DNA from: Halomonas lysinitropha
Lineage (GTDB): Bacteria > Pseudomonadota > Gammaproteobacteria > Pseudomonadales > Halomonadaceae
Reading direction: 5' to 3'
DNA: 64,000 nt
NCBI RefSeq assembly: GCF_902500215.1
Contig: NZ_CABVOU010000027.1
Span: forward strand, 548,598 to 612,597
Shown here: positions 36,306 to 46,073 of the stretch, in pieces
Layout: each line of letters begins with the position of its first letter
Numbering within the stretch: position 1 is the first letter of the stretch
Translations under genes and position numbers: made by a program
Notes under the pieces: model-generated
Seen by the model: only the letters and a program-made list of their open reading frames with translations
Database searches by the model: none
Told to the model about the DNA's origin: nothing

Positions 36306-36337
36306 CGGCGTAGCCGCGTCTTCCCGCTTACGGCTTT
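36306..36337. repeat. Intergenic heptad-type repeat at the 3' end of the sulfurtransferase gene
   Basis: CGGCGTAGCCGCGTCTTCC followed by CGCTTACGGCTTTT. The first part recurs at 39081-39100 next to queG, and the CGCTTACGGCTT part is the same heptad found six times before mutL. It overlaps the last codons of the sulfurtransferase gene. Confidence 0.5.
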
Positions 36338-37173
36338 TCTATCGGCGTATCCTCGCGGTTGCCCCACTCCTTCCAGGAGCCGGCATAGCCGCGGATCTTC
36401 TCGAAGCCCAGCGCCTTGCCCACCAGCCAGGTGAAGCCGCTGCGGTGGTGGCTCTGGCAGTGGGTGACCACCTCCATGTCCGGGGTCAGGCCCAGCGCCT
36501 CGAGTTCGGTAATCAGCTCCGCATAGTCGCGGATCCGCAGGTCGTCTTCCCGATCCATGGCGTCGGTCCACTCCATGTTCACCGCGCCGGGAATGTGGCC
36601 GAGGCGTGCGTTGTCGCCCTTCTCGCCGCGGTACTCCTCGGGAGAGCGGGCATCCCAGATCGCGAATCCCTTCTCGTCCAGGCGCTCCTGGAGTTCGAGG
36701 CGATCGATGGCGACCTCGGGATGCAGAATCTCTGCCTCGTAGTCGCTGGGCCTGGGAGCCTGGGTTTCGGTGGAAACGGGCTGGCCGGCCGCCCGCCAGG
36801 CATGGATGCCGCCGTTGAGATAGGAGTAGCGGGTGTGGCCGATCAGTTCCAGGGTCCAGAGCAGGCGCCCCGCCCAGCCGCCACCCTCGTCATCGTAGGC
36901 GACCACATGGGTGTCGCGGGTCAGGCCGAGCGACGAGAACAGCCGGGAGAGCGCCTCGACCGTGGGCACGTCGTTGGACATGCAGTTACCGGCCGAATCC
37001 TCGCCGCGCATCAGCAGGCGATGATCCAGGAAGACGGCGCCGGGGACGTGTCCCTCGCCATAGCTCTCGGCCCTGAGCGGCACGTCGATGATCAGCAGCG
37101 ACGGCTCGTCCAGGTGGTCGGCGAGCTGCTCGGGCTCGATGATCAGGGGGAGCAGATTGTCTTCGGAACTCAT
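36328..37173 (-). CDS. Thiosulfate/3-mercaptopyruvate sulfurtransferase (two-domain rhodanese)
   Basis: A 281-residue tandem rhodanese. The N-terminal domain is inactive and structural ([20 protein letters not shown]); the C-terminal domain holds the catalytic Cys in [15 protein letters not shown]. The active loop CQSHHRS resembles neither the classic CRKGVT of thiosulfate sulfurtransferases nor the CGSGVT of mercaptopyruvate sulfurtransferases, so the sulfur donor cannot be fixed from sequence. ATG at 37173; rsgA ends 45 bases downstream of nothing else on this strand, so rsgA, this gene and psd may be co-transcribed. Confidence 0.85.
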   Translation of the reverse strand: MSSEDNLLPLIIEPEQLADHLDEPSLLIIDVPLRAESYGEGHVPGAVFLDHRLLMRGEDSAGNCMSNDVPTVEALSRLFSSLGLTRDTHVVAYDDEGGGWAGRLLWTLELIGHTRYSYLNGGIHAWRAAGQPVSTETQAPRPSDYEAEILHPEVAIDRLELQERLDEKGFAIWDARSPEEYRGEKGDNARLGHIPGAVNMEWTDAMDREDDLRIRDYAELITELEALGLTPDMEVVTHCQSHHRSGFTWLVGKALGFEKIRGYAGSWKEWGNREDTPIEKP

Positions 37174-37218
37174 GGTGCACTCTCCTTAAATTCGGCCCCT
37201 TGATTCAGGCTCCTCGAT

Positions 37219-38259
37219 TCACGTTTCCCCGAGGCTCTCGAGGATGCGTCGGTAGCTGGCAAAGCGTTCGGGGTGGATGTCGCCACGCTCCACGGCGGCG
37301 AGCAGGGCGCAACCCGGCTCATGGCGATGGCGACAGTCGCGAAAGCGGCAGTGGCCCAGGAGGTCTCGGAACTCGACGAAGCCCTCGGCGACCTCCTGCT
37401 CGTTCAGGTGGCCCAGGCCGAACTCGCGGATTCCCGGCGAGTCGATCAATTCACCGCCACTGGCCTCGGCGTCCGAGCCGGGATTCGGCAGGGCGTAGAG
37501 GCGCGCGGTGGTGGTGGTATGGGTGCCCTTGCGCGAATCCTTCGACAGCGCCCCGATACGAAGTTCCTCGTCCGGCAGCAGGCGGTCGATCAGCGAGGAC
37601 TTGCCCACGCCGCTCTGGCCCACGAAGACCGAGGTGCGCCCGGCCAGCCGAGCTTGCAGGGCCGAGAGGCCCTCCGCTCGTTCGGTGGTGGTGGTGACCA
37701 CCGGGTAGCCCAGCGCTTCGTAGCGCGCCAGCAGATCGCGCAGTTCGCCGCCATGCTGTGGAAGCAGGTCGATCTTGTTGAGCACCAGCACCGGGGCGAT
37801 GCCGGTGGCCTCGGCGGCCACCAGGTAACGGTCGATCAGGTTGGCATGGGGTGCCGGTTCCACCGCGAAGACGATCAGGATCTGGTCGATGTTGGCGGCC
37901 ACCGGCTTGAGCTGGCCGCGCGGGTCGGGGCGCTCCAGAACGCTGTCGCGCTCGCCCCGCGCCACCACCACGCCGTCATTGGCGTCGTGGGCGGCGCGCC
38001 AGATCACCCGGTCGCCGGTTACCAGCCCCTCGAGGTTGGCGCGCAGGTGGCAACGCACGGCCTTGCCGCCCTGCTCGGGACGCACATCCAGGGTGCGGCC
38101 GAAGTGAGCAATGACTCGGCCGCCCTGTTCGGGGCCGTACTCGCCCGCGGCCAGCTTCTCGCCATCCCGGGAGTCGCGCCGGTCGGCACGCCGGGCGCGT
38201 TCGGCCTGGACCTTGTCGATGCGCCAGCGCTGCTGGCGGCTCAAATTGCGTTTGCTCAT
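37219..38259 (-). CDS. rsgA: Ribosome small-subunit biogenesis GTPase
   Basis: RsgA is a circularly permuted GTPase that checks late 30S assembly. The 346-residue product has an N-terminal OB fold, then the permuted G motifs NKIDLLPQ (G4), [15 protein letters not shown] (G1) and [10 protein letters not shown] (G3), and a C-terminal zinc knuckle [14 protein letters not shown]. The ATG at 38259 starts at the family N-terminus [14 protein letters not shown]; a longer frame to 38304 adds atypical residues. It is divergent from orn, the usual arrangement in gammaproteobacteria. Confidence 0.95.
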   Translation of the reverse strand: MSKRNLSRQQRWRIDKVQAERARRADRRDSRDGEKLAAGEYGPEQGGRVIAHFGRTLDVRPEQGGKAVRCHLRANLEGLVTGDRVIWRAAHDANDGVVVARGERDSVLERPDPRGQLKPVAANIDQILIVFAVEPAPHANLIDRYLVAAEATGIAPVLVLNKIDLLPQHGGELRDLLARYEALGYPVVTTTTERAEGLSALQARLAGRTSVFVGQSGVGKSSLIDRLLPDEELRIGALSKDSRKGTHTTTTARLYALPNPGSDAEASGGELIDSPGIREFGLGHLNEQEVAEGFVEFRDLLGHCRFRDCRHRHEPGCALLAAVERGDIHPERFASYRRILESLGET

Positions 38260-38345
38260 GGGGGCCTGAAGCTCGCTACAATGGAGCTCATTGTACTCAC
38301 CCAAGGTGGTCGCTGTCGTCAGCGGGCATCATGCGAGGAACCCCC

Positions 38346-38954
38346 ATGGCAGAAGACACTTCGTCCGCGACCTCTAATACCCAGGACCCGCGCCAGAACC
38401 GCCTGGTATGGATCGACCTGGAAATGACCGGTCTCGATCCGAACCGTGAGCGGATCATCGAGGTGGCGACCCTGGTCACCGACAGCGAGCTCAATGTCGT
38501 TGCCGAGGGGCCGGTGATCGCGGTGCAGCAGTCCGGTGCTCTTCTCGAGGCGATGGACGACTGGAACACCAGGACCCATGGCGCCTCCGGCCTGGTCAAG
38601 CGGGTCAAGGATAGCCTGGTCGATACCGCCGAGGCCGAGCGGCTTACACTGGCCTTTCTCAAGGAGCATGTCGCGCCCGGCACCTCGCCCATGTGCGGCA
38701 ACAGCATTCACCAGGATCGTCGCTTCCTGGAGCGGGAGATGCCCGAGCTGCTGGCCTTCTTCCACTACCGCAACCTGGATGTCTCGACCCTGAAGGAGCT
38801 GGCCAAGCGCTGGAACCCGGGAGCGCTGGTCGGTTTCCAGAAGCGCAACGTTCATCTCGCCATGGACGACATCAAGGAGTCCATCGCCGAGCTGGCGCAC
38901 TATCGTGGCACTTTCCTGCGCCTGGCGGACGACGAAACTGACGAGGAGGAATAG
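38346..38954 (+). CDS. orn: Oligoribonuclease
   Basis: Orn degrades di- to penta-ribonucleotides, including pGpG from cyclic-di-GMP turnover, and completes RNA decay. The 202-residue DEDDh exonuclease shows [12 protein letters not shown] (first DE), [17 protein letters not shown], and [18 protein letters not shown] with the catalytic His/Asp region. The N-terminus carries a short disordered extension ([15 protein letters not shown]). GAGG precedes the ATG at 38346. Divergent from rsgA. Confidence 0.96.
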   Translation: MAEDTSSATSNTQDPRQNRLVWIDLEMTGLDPNRERIIEVATLVTDSELNVVAEGPVIAVQQSGALLEAMDDWNTRTHGASGLVKRVKDSLVDTAEAERLTLAFLKEHVAPGTSPMCGNSIHQDRRFLEREMPELLAFFHYRNLDVSTLKELAKRWNPGALVGFQKRNVHLAMDDIKESIAELAHYRGTFLRLADDETDEEE

Positions 38955-38997
38955 CCCGGCTGCGCCGGGAGCTATAAGCGGTGTAACTTTAATCTCG

Positions 38998-39071
38998 TAG
39001 GCCCGAGAAGCCGAAGGCGCATCGGGCGGTTGTGCGACGGCGCCTGGTGCGCTGTTGCTTACCAGGCCTAC
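38998..39071. repeat. REP-like inverted pair (BIME), locus 2
   Basis: Two REP-like units in opposite orientation lie between convergent orn and queG: 38998-39027 (minus; on that strand GCCCGATGCG ... TCGGGCCTAC) and 39042-39071 (plus; GCCTGGTGCG ... ACCAGGCCTAC). They are of the same family as 32563-32629, sharing the GGCCTAC end and the GCGC core. Confidence 0.75.
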
Positions 39072-39080
39072 GGCTTGAAG

Positions 39081-39121
39081 CGGCGTAGCCGCGCTCTTCC
39101 AGCTTTCAGCTTGCAGCGATC
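39081..39121. repeat. Heptad-type repeat at the 3' end of queG
   Basis: CGGCGTAGCCGCGCTCTTCC (shared with 36306-36324) is followed by three heptads AGCTTTC, AGCTTGC, AGCGATC that run into the last codons of queG. GCGGC-GTA-GCCGC forms a 5-bp stem at 39080-39092. Confidence 0.5.
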
Positions 39122-40209
39122 AGTCGCTGGCGTTTCTCCCGCTGGCGGGCCAGCGCCCAGCGGACGTGCTCGCGCACCAGGTCGGAGGGGTAGGGCAGCC
39201 GGGCCATCAGGGCGGCCTCCACGGCGTCGCTCCAGGGGGCGTTGCCGAGTCCCACGGCGAGGTTGCGCAGCCAGCGTTCGTAGCCGATACGGCGTATCGG
39301 GCTGCCGGCGGTCTTCTCCAGAAATTCTTCCTCGCCCCAGGCGAACAGAGAAACGAGACTCGCCCGGTCCAGGTCATGGCGCGGGGCGAAGTCGGCCTCG
39401 CGGGAGACCCGGGTGAAGCGGGTGAAGGGGCAGACCAGCTGACAGTCGTCGCAGCCGAACACCCGGTTACCCATGGCCTCCCGGTAGCGCTCGGGAATGG
39501 CCCCGAACAGCTCGATGGTCAGGTAGGAGATGCAGGCCCGGGCATCCACCACCCGGTCCTCGACGATGGCACCGGTGGGGCAGGCGCTGCGACAGGCGCT
39601 GCAGCTGCCGCAATGATCCGTCTCGAAAGGTGCATCCACCGGCAGCGGCAGGTCAGTATAGAGTTCGCCCAGGAAGAACAGCGAGCCGGCCCCGGGGTTG
39701 AGCAGCATGGCGTTCTTGCCGAACCAGCCCAGCCCCGCCTTGCGGGCCAGGGCCCGCTCCATCACCGGCGCCGAGTCGACGAAGGCGCGGTAGCCGAAGG
39801 GGCCCACCTCGGCCTCCATCCATTTCGCCAGGGTGGCAAGTCGTTTGCGCATCAGCTTGTGATAGTCGCGCCCGGTGGCATAGCGGGAGACGTAGGCGAT
39901 TTCTGGCTGGCCCAGCACCTTTGTCGTTTCCACCTCGGCGGGCAGATAGTCCAGGCGCACGCAGATCACCCGCATCGTGCCCGGAACCAGCTCCGCCGGT
40001 CGGGTGCGCTTGGTGCCGTGCTTGGCCATGAAGCCCATCTCGCCCTGGTAGCCGGCCTCGAGCCAGCGCGCCAGGTGGCGCTCGTCCTCGGCCAGGTCGA
40101 CGTCGGTGATGCCGACGTCCTGAAAGCCGAGCTCGCGGCCCCAGATCTTGATCTGCTCGGCGAGGCCGGTCATGTCGGGTTCGTCAGCTGGCGTGGACGC
40201 TGGGGTCAT
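39106..40209 (-). CDS. queG: Epoxyqueuosine reductase
   Basis: QueG reduces epoxyqueuosine to queuosine in tRNA using cobalamin and two 4Fe-4S clusters. The 367-residue product has YLPAEVETTKVLG, ISRYATGRDYH-like YVSRYATGRDYHKLMRKRL, and the ferredoxin motifs CGSCSACRSACPTGAI and CDDCQLVCPF. The last residues are encoded by a short heptad repeat, so the C-terminus (QRLIAAS) may be variable. ATG at 40209 taken; residue 13 is another Met. Divergent from nnr. The cobalamin requirement fits with the cobO gene in this window. Confidence 0.93.
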   Translation of the reverse strand: MTPASTPADEPDMTGLAEQIKIWGRELGFQDVGITDVDLAEDERHLARWLEAGYQGEMGFMAKHGTKRTRPAELVPGTMRVICVRLDYLPAEVETTKVLGQPEIAYVSRYATGRDYHKLMRKRLATLAKWMEAEVGPFGYRAFVDSAPVMERALARKAGLGWFGKNAMLLNPGAGSLFFLGELYTDLPLPVDAPFETDHCGSCSACRSACPTGAIVEDRVVDARACISYLTIELFGAIPERYREAMGNRVFGCDDCQLVCPFTRFTRVSREADFAPRHDLDRASLVSLFAWGEEEFLEKTAGSPIRRIGYERWLRNLAVGLGNAPWSDAVEAALMARLPYPSDLVREHVRWALARQREKRQRLIAAS

Positions 40210-40308
40210 TATCGAGAAAACACCATGCAGATCGGCCCCCGAGGCTTGGCGTGGGGCGTAGAGAATTTACACTCCTATGATAAAGCATCCCGAACGAGGA
40301 GACATCGC

Positions 40309-41844
40309 ATGAGCTGGGAAGCAAGCCCTGCCACGACACGCGGTCGGCCGCTCTATCGCGCCGACCAGGTGCGTGAGCTCGACCAACGTACCATTGCCGC
40401 CGGCATCGAGGGCTTTGCCCTGATGCAGCGCGCGGCCGCGGCCGCCTGGAAGAGCCTGAAGGCCCGCTGGCCCGGGGTGCGCTCGCTGAGCGTGATCTGC
40501 GGGGGCGGCAACAATGGCGGTGATGGCCACGTACTGGCGGCGCTGGCCGCCGCCGAGGGGCTTGCCGTGCAGCGCATCCTGCTCAAGCCGCTCGAGGAGC
40601 TTTCCGGCGATGCCAGGCGCGCCGCCGATATGGCCACGGCGGCCGGGGTCGAGGCCCTGCCCTGGAAATCCGGTCTCGCCCTCGAGGGTGAGGTGATCGT
40701 CGATGCCCTGCTGGGCACCGGCCTCGGCGGCGAGGTGCGCGGCGAGGCCCGCGAGGCGATCGAGGCCATCAATGCCGCTGGCATGCCGGTGCTGGCCATC
40801 GACATTCCTTCGGGGCTGCATGCCGATACCGGCGCGATTCTGGGCGTCGCGGTGCAGGCCGTGCGGACAGTCACCTTCATAGGCGACAAGCTGGGCCTGC
40901 ACACCGGCGCGGCCCCCTCCTGCGTGGGCGAGCTGGATTTTCGGGCCCTCGGCGTCGATGCCGGGGGCGAGGCTGACATCGTGCCGGCCGCCCACCTGCT
41001 CGATGCCGGCATGATCGGAGCCTGGCTGCCCGCGCGAGAGCGCAGCGCCCACAAGGGCGACTTCGGCCATGCCCTGGTGCTGGGTGGGGCCCCGGGCTTC
41101 GGCGGCGCGGCACTGCTCGCCGCCGAGGCGTGTGCGCGACTCGGCGCCGGCAAGGTGAGTCTCGCCACGGCGCCCGAGCATGTGACGGCGAGCCTGGTGC
41201 GACGCCCCGAGGTGATGGTCCATGGAGTGCGCGGAGCCGGAGATCTCGGCGAACTGCCGGAACACGCCGATGTGCTTGTGGTCGGCCCGGGGCTCGGCCA
41301 GGGTAGCTGGGGGCAGGGCATGCTGCAGGCAGCCCTGGCGACCGGCAGGCCTCTGGTGGTGGACGCCGACGCCCTCAACCTGCTGGCAACGCGCTACGGT
41401 GGCCAGTGCCGCGAGAACTGGGTTCTTACGCCACATCCCGGCGAAGCGGGCCGCCTGCTGGAGCTTTCTGCCGCGGAGATCGAAGCCGACCGGCCCGCGG
41501 CGGCCCTGGCCCTGCAGCGACGTTATGGCGGCGTGGTGGTGCTCAAGGGCGCCGGCAGCCTGGTGGCCGGCCCCGAGGGTCTCGCCGTCTGCCCGTCGGG
41601 CAATCCGGGTATGGCCAGCGGCGGCATGGGGGATGCGCTCTCGGGTATCCTGGGCGCGTTGCTGGCCCAGGGGCTACCCCTCGAGCCGGCGGTCCGGCTT
41701 GGCGTGCTGGTGCATGCCCTGGCTGGCGACATGGCGGCTCGGCAGGCGGGTGAGCGTGGCCTGCTGGCCGGCGATCTGGCATCCTGTGCACGAATTCTGG
41801 TCAACCCGACAATGGGCGAGGACGATGCAGCTGCGACTCGATGA
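40309..41844 (+). CDS. nnr: Bifunctional NAD(P)HX epimerase/dehydratase
   Basis: Nnr repairs hydrated NADH and NADPH. The 511-residue product joins an N-terminal YjeF_N epimerase domain (VICGGGNNGGDGHVLA, VIVDALLGTGLGGEV, AIDIPSGLHADTG) to a C-terminal ribokinase-like ADP-dependent dehydratase domain (KGDFGHALVLGGAPGFGGAAL, LVVDADALNLLA, VLTPHPGEAGRLL, SGGMGDALSGILGALLA). CGAGGAGA precedes the ATG at 40309. It overlaps tsaE by 20 bases, the usual nnr-tsaE-amiB order. Confidence 0.95.
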   Translation: MSWEASPATTRGRPLYRADQVRELDQRTIAAGIEGFALMQRAAAAAWKSLKARWPGVRSLSVICGGGNNGGDGHVLAALAAAEGLAVQRILLKPLEELSGDARRAADMATAAGVEALPWKSGLALEGEVIVDALLGTGLGGEVRGEAREAIEAINAAGMPVLAIDIPSGLHADTGAILGVAVQAVRTVTFIGDKLGLHTGAAPSCVGELDFRALGVDAGGEADIVPAAHLLDAGMIGAWLPARERSAHKGDFGHALVLGGAPGFGGAALLAAEACARLGAGKVSLATAPEHVTASLVRRPEVMVHGVRGAGDLGELPEHADVLVVGPGLGQGSWGQGMLQAALATGRPLVVDADALNLLATRYGGQCRENWVLTPHPGEAGRLLELSAAEIEADRPAAALALQRRYGGVVVLKGAGSLVAGPEGLAVCPSGNPGMASGGMGDALSGILGALLAQGLPLEPAVRLGVLVHALAGDMAARQAGERGLLAGDLASCARILVNPTMGEDDAAATR

Positions 41845-42328
41845 CGAAGATCGCCAGGTTGCCTTTGGCGAGTGCCTGGGGCGAGCCCTGCAGGGTCATG
41901 GTCGTGTGCACCTGACCGGCGAGCTGGGAGCCGGCAAGACCACTCTCACTCGCGGCATCCTGCGCGCCTGTGGCCACCGGGGGGCCGTCAAGAGCCCCAC
42001 CTATACCCTGGTGGAGCCCTACGAGCTGGACGGGGTCCTGGTGCATCATTTCGACCTCTATCGTCTGGGTGACCCCGAAGAGCTCGAGTTCATCGGTGGC
42101 CGTGACCTGGTCGCCGAGGAGGCGCTCTGCGTGATCGAGTGGCCGGAGCGGGGAGAGGGGTGGCTACCCGACCCGGATCTTGAGGTGATCCTCCGACTGG
42201 CCGACAGTGGTCGTGAGGCCACGCTCGAGGCCCGCAGCGAACGTGGACGAGCGGTACTCGAGCGCCTAGCGGCGATGCCGGCGCTGGCCGGATGGGGCCT
42301 GCACAGAGAAGGTGACGCAGCGCGATGA
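41825..42328 (+). CDS. tsaE: tRNA threonylcarbamoyladenosine biosynthesis ATPase TsaE
   Basis: TsaE is the ATPase partner of TsaB-TsaD in making t6A37 in tRNA. The 167-residue product has the P-loop GELGAGKTTLTRGIL, the SPTYTLVEPYEL segment, HHFDLYRLGDPEELEFIG with the Walker B/metal-binding part, and IEWPERGEGWLP. The ATG at 41825 lies inside the end of nnr (20-base overlap), so initiation probably depends on nnr translation. The stop overlaps the amiB start (ATGA). Confidence 0.94.
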   Translation: MQLRLDDEDRQVAFGECLGRALQGHGRVHLTGELGAGKTTLTRGILRACGHRGAVKSPTYTLVEPYELDGVLVHHFDLYRLGDPEELEFIGGRDLVAEEALCVIEWPERGEGWLPDPDLEVILRLADSGREATLEARSERGRAVLERLAAMPALAGWGLHREGDAAR

Positions 42329-43785
42329 CACGCATGATATGTCTTGTACGCCTGCTGGTCGGGCTGGGGGGAGTGCTGCTGTGGCTGGCCAGTGGCCTGG
42401 CTTCTGCCGCCAGTGTCGACAACCTCCGCCTCTGGGCGGCACCGGACCATGCCCGCCTGGTCTTCGACCTTTCCTCGCCGGCCCGGGCCAATGTCTTCAG
42501 CCTCGATAATCCGCGTCGTCTGGTGATCGATCTGGACGACAGCCAGCTCAATGCCAGCGTCGACCGCCTGGACCTCGAGGGGAGTGCCATCAGCACCCTG
42601 CGCACCGGCGTGCGTGATGGCGATGGCCTGCGGGTGGTGCTGGAACTCGAGCGGGAGGTCGAGCCCCGCCACTTTTCCCTGGCGCCCAACGACCAGTATG
42701 GCCATCGCCTGGTGGTGGATCTGGAGTATCCCGGCGAGAGCGCCGTGGAGGACCCCATCGACCCCATCGAGGCGATGATCCGTGAACAGGAGATCGCCGC
42801 GGATCGTGCCCGCAGCGAGGCGGTGGCCCAGGGCCGCAACCCGGCTGATATCTCGGCCGCCGAGGTCCTGGGATCGGACAAGCCGCACCCCAAGCGCGAT
42901 ATCATTATCGCCATCGATGCCGGGCATGGCGGCGAGGACCCGGGGGCGATCGGGCCGGGGGGCACGCGCGAGAAGGATGTCGTGCTGGAGATGGCCAAGC
43001 GCCTCGCGCGGCTGGTCAACGCCGCGGAGGGGTTCCGGGCGGTGATGATCCGCGATGGCGACTACTATATCGGGCTGCGTCAGCGGACCCGGATCGCCCG
43101 TGAGCAGAAAGCCGATTTCTTCGTGTCGATTCATGCCGATGCCTTCAACAGCCCGCGGCCCAACGGCAGCTCGGTCTATGCCTTGTCCCAGCGGGGGGCG
43201 ACCTCGGAGACCGCCCAGTGGCTGGCCGCCAGCGAGAATGAGGCCGACCTGATCGGCGGTGTCGACGGCAGTCTGTCACTGGATGACAAGGACGAGGTGC
43301 TGCGTGGCGTGCTGCTTGACCTGACCATGACCGCGACCCTCAACGACTCCCTGACCATCGGCGGTCAGGTGCTCGACCAGCTGGGGCGGGTCAACCGGCT
43401 GCACAAGTCGCGGGTCGAGCAGGCCGGTTTCATGGTGCTCAAGTCGCCGGACATCCCCTCGCTGCTGGTCGAGACTGGCTTCATCTCCAATCCCGAAGAG
43501 GAGCGCCGCCTTCGCGACGGTGCTTATCAGCAGAAGGTGGTTCAGGCCCTCTTCGGCGGCATCCGCGGTCACTTCCAGCGCAATCCGCCACCGGCCAGCC
43601 TGCTGGCCTGGCAGCGTGATGGCAACCGCAGTCCCGAGGGCAACGAGTATCGCATCCAGCCCGGCGACACTCTCTCCGAGATAGCCGCCCGTCACGGTGT
43701 GCCGGTGGCCCAGCTCAAGCAGGCCAACGAGCTCAACGGCGACGTTATCCGGGTCGGACAGGTGCTGCGCATCCCCCGTTCCTGA
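42325..43785 (+). CDS. amiB: N-acetylmuramoyl-L-alanine amidase (AmiB/AmiC type)
   Basis: A 486-residue periplasmic amidase that splits septal peptidoglycan. In order: signal peptide (to about residue 29, LASAAS), AMIN domain (LRLWAAPDHARLVFDLSS), Amidase_3 catalytic domain with zinc ligands in AIDAGHGGEDPGAIG, SIHADAF and LVETGFISNPEEE, and a C-terminal LysM domain (YRIQPGDTLSEIAARHGVP). AMIN plus LysM and the tsaE-mutL setting match AmiB. The regulatory autoinhibitory helix region (GSLSLDDKDEVLRGVLLDL) suggests activation by an EnvC/NlpD-type factor. Confidence 0.94.
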   Translation: MTRMICLVRLLVGLGGVLLWLASGLASAASVDNLRLWAAPDHARLVFDLSSPARANVFSLDNPRRLVIDLDDSQLNASVDRLDLEGSAISTLRTGVRDGDGLRVVLELEREVEPRHFSLAPNDQYGHRLVVDLEYPGESAVEDPIDPIEAMIREQEIAADRARSEAVAQGRNPADISAAEVLGSDKPHPKRDIIIAIDAGHGGEDPGAIGPGGTREKDVVLEMAKRLARLVNAAEGFRAVMIRDGDYYIGLRQRTRIAREQKADFFVSIHADAFNSPRPNGSSVYALSQRGATSETAQWLAASENEADLIGGVDGSLSLDDKDEVLRGVLLDLTMTATLNDSLTIGGQVLDQLGRVNRLHKSRVEQAGFMVLKSPDIPSLLVETGFISNPEEERRLRDGAYQQKVVQALFGGIRGHFQRNPPPASLLAWQRDGNRSPEGNEYRIQPGDTLSEIAARHGVPVAQLKQANELNGDVIRVGQVLRIPRS

Positions 43786-43800
43786 CCCCTTCGGGGAGCT

Positions 43801-43912
<112 letters not shown>

Positions 43913-43924
43913 TGATGGAGTGAC

Positions 43925-45901
43925 ATGACAGACAAGCGCCATATCCAGATCCTCGATCCTCGCCTGGCCAACCAGATATCGGCCGGCGAGGTGGTCGAGC
44001 GTCCTGCCTCGGTGGTCAAGGAGCTGGTGGAGAATGCCATCGATGCCGGCAGCCGTCGCATCGAGGTCGAGCTTGAAAATGGCGGTTCCCGAACGATCCG
44101 CGTGAAGGACGACGGCAGCGGTATCGGCGAGGACGACCTGGCCCTGGCGCTGTCGCGCCATGCCACCAGCAAGATCGTCTCGCTGGAGGAGCTCGAGGGA
44201 GTGTCGAGCCTGGGGTTCCGCGGCGAGGCGCTGGCCTCGATCAGCTCGGTGGCGCGCCTCGAGCTGGTCTCCAATACCGACGAAGATCCGCGCAGTGGTT
44301 GGCGTGTGGTGGCCGAGGGGCGGCGCATGGAACCCCGCGTGACCCCGGCTCCACATCCGCGCGGCACCTCGGTGACGGTGCGTGACCTCTTCTTCAATAC
44401 CCCGGCGCGTCGCAAGTTCCTGCGTACCGAGAAGACCGAGTTCGGCCACGTCGAGGAGGCCTTCCGACGCCAGGCGCTGTCGCGCTTCGATATCGGCTGG
44501 GTGCTGCGTCACAACCACAAGACCCTCCATCAACTGCCGCCCGGCGATGAACCGGTGGCTCGGGAACGCCGTCTCCAGTCCCTGCTGGGCAAGGCTTTCC
44601 TGGAGAATGCCCTGCACCTGGACCTGGAGGTGGGCGGGCTGCGGCTCTCGGGCTGGGTCGGGCTGCCCACCCACTCCCGGGCCCAGGCCGACCAGCAGTA
44701 CTTCTTCGTCAATGGCCGCGTGGTGCGCGATCGTCTGGTCGCCCATGCCATCCGCCAGGCCTACCGCGACGTGCTCTTCCACGGCCGCCATCCGGTGTTC
44801 GTGCTCTATCTCGAAGTCGACCCCCGAGTGGTGGATGTCAACGTCCATCCCACCAAGCACGAGGTGCGATTCCGCGATGGGCGCATGGTCCACGATTTCC
44901 TGTTCTCGAGCCTGCATCGCGCGCTGGGCGAGGCCCGAGCCGGTGAAGGTGGCGAACGCGAAGCCGCCGCGGAGGCGCAGCAGGCGGAAGAGGGTGCTCG
45001 CGAGGCGGCGGACGGCGTGCGTGAAGCGGCGCTCGCCTGGCAGCAGCAGCCGATGTCATTGCCGGGGCAGGGTGACGGGAGCCGCGATGGGACTCGTGAC
45101 AGAGTGACGCCGGACCGGGTGCGGGCCTTTATGCAGGGGTATCGGGCACTGCACCCCGAGCATGAAGAGAGCCTGCTGACGCCACAGCCGGCTGCCCCGG
45201 CCCCTGGCGGTAGTGCCACGAGCGTGGCCTTGGAAGAGCGTCGTGTCTCGTCGACGTCTCGCGCCCCGCGCCCGGCGATGCCCGAGGAGGACGCGACCCG
45301 CGCGCCGCCGCTGGGCTATGCCGTGGCCCAGCTGCACGGGGTCTATATCCTCTCCCAGACCGAGCGTGGCCTGGTGGTGGTGGACATGCATGCCGCTCAC
45401 GAGCGCATTGTCTACGAGCGAATGAAGACCCAGGTCCACGGCGGTGCCGGGAGTGAAGGGGGATTGCAGGCCCAGCCGCTGCTGGTGCCGGTGTCGCTGG
45501 CGGCAAGCCCCGCCGAGGTGGCCACCGCCGAGGCCGAGCATGATGCCTTCGCGCGACTCGGGGTGGAGCTTGACGTGGCCGGTCCCGAGACCCTGCTGGT
45601 GCGCCAGGTGCCGGTGCTGCTTGCCGATGCCGACGTCGAGCCGCTGATACGTGACATGCTCGCCGACCTGGAGCGCTATGGCCGCTCCGATCGGATCGAG
45701 GCGCGTATCAACGAGCTGCTTTCGACCATGGCCTGCCACGGCAGCGTCAGGGCCAATCGCCAGCTGGGGCTCGAGGAGATGAATGCTCTGCTGCGCGACA
45801 TGGAGCGCACCGAGCGCAGCGGCCAGTGCAATCACGGCCGTCCCACCTGGACCGAGATGAGCATGAAGGAGCTGGACCGCCTCTTCCTGAGGGGGCAGTA
45901 G
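43925..45901 (+). CDS. mutL: DNA mismatch repair protein MutL
   Basis: MutL links MutS mismatch recognition to strand removal. The 658-residue product has the GHKL ATPase motifs ([57 protein letters not shown]), the transducer domain with [17 protein letters not shown] and [14 protein letters not shown], a variable acidic linker (about 335-455), and a C-terminal dimerisation domain ending [11 protein letters not shown]. No endonuclease DQHAxxER motif is present; [14 protein letters not shown] replaces it, as in MutH-using or endonuclease-lacking lineages. GGAG lies before the ATG. The heptanucleotide array directly upstream is unusual. Confidence 0.95.
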   Translation: MTDKRHIQILDPRLANQISAGEVVERPASVVKELVENAIDAGSRRIEVELENGGSRTIRVKDDGSGIGEDDLALALSRHATSKIVSLEELEGVSSLGFRGEALASISSVARLELVSNTDEDPRSGWRVVAEGRRMEPRVTPAPHPRGTSVTVRDLFFNTPARRKFLRTEKTEFGHVEEAFRRQALSRFDIGWVLRHNHKTLHQLPPGDEPVARERRLQSLLGKAFLENALHLDLEVGGLRLSGWVGLPTHSRAQADQQYFFVNGRVVRDRLVAHAIRQAYRDVLFHGRHPVFVLYLEVDPRVVDVNVHPTKHEVRFRDGRMVHDFLFSSLHRALGEARAGEGGEREAAAEAQQAEEGAREAADGVREAALAWQQQPMSLPGQGDGSRDGTRDRVTPDRVRAFMQGYRALHPEHEESLLTPQPAAPAPGGSATSVALEERRVSSTSRAPRPAMPEEDATRAPPLGYAVAQLHGVYILSQTERGLVVVDMHAAHERIVYERMKTQVHGGAGSEGGLQAQPLLVPVSLAASPAEVATAEAEHDAFARLGVELDVAGPETLLVRQVPVLLADADVEPLIRDMLADLERYGRSDRIEARINELLSTMACHGSVRANRQLGLEEMNALLRDMERTERSGQCNHGRPTWTEMSMKELDRLFLRGQ

Positions 45902-45936
45902 AATCCGCAACACTTCCACCTGCGTGGCGAGAAGCG

Positions 45937-46031
45937 CCGGGGGCAGGCCGAAGAGGAGGTCCTACGCCAGGGATGGCGTCGGTAGCGCCCAGGGATGGGT
46001 TCACAGCGCCTCCTCGAAGGCATGCCCCCGG
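45937..46031 (-). repeat. 95-bp palindromic intergenic element, copy 2
   Basis: The second copy of the element at 18683-18777, in reverse orientation and exactly the same length (95 bp). Bounded by CCGGGGGCAG and CATGCCCCCGG on the plus strand. Shared core read on the minus strand: CTTCGAGG, GGCGCTGTGAA, CGCTACCGA, GCCATCC, TAGGACC. It lies between mutL and miaA and ends 42 bases before the miaA start. Confidence 0.85.
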
Positions 46032-46073
46032 GTAAGCTTCTCAGCGCCAAGCCTGAGAGAGCTCGAGAACGTC

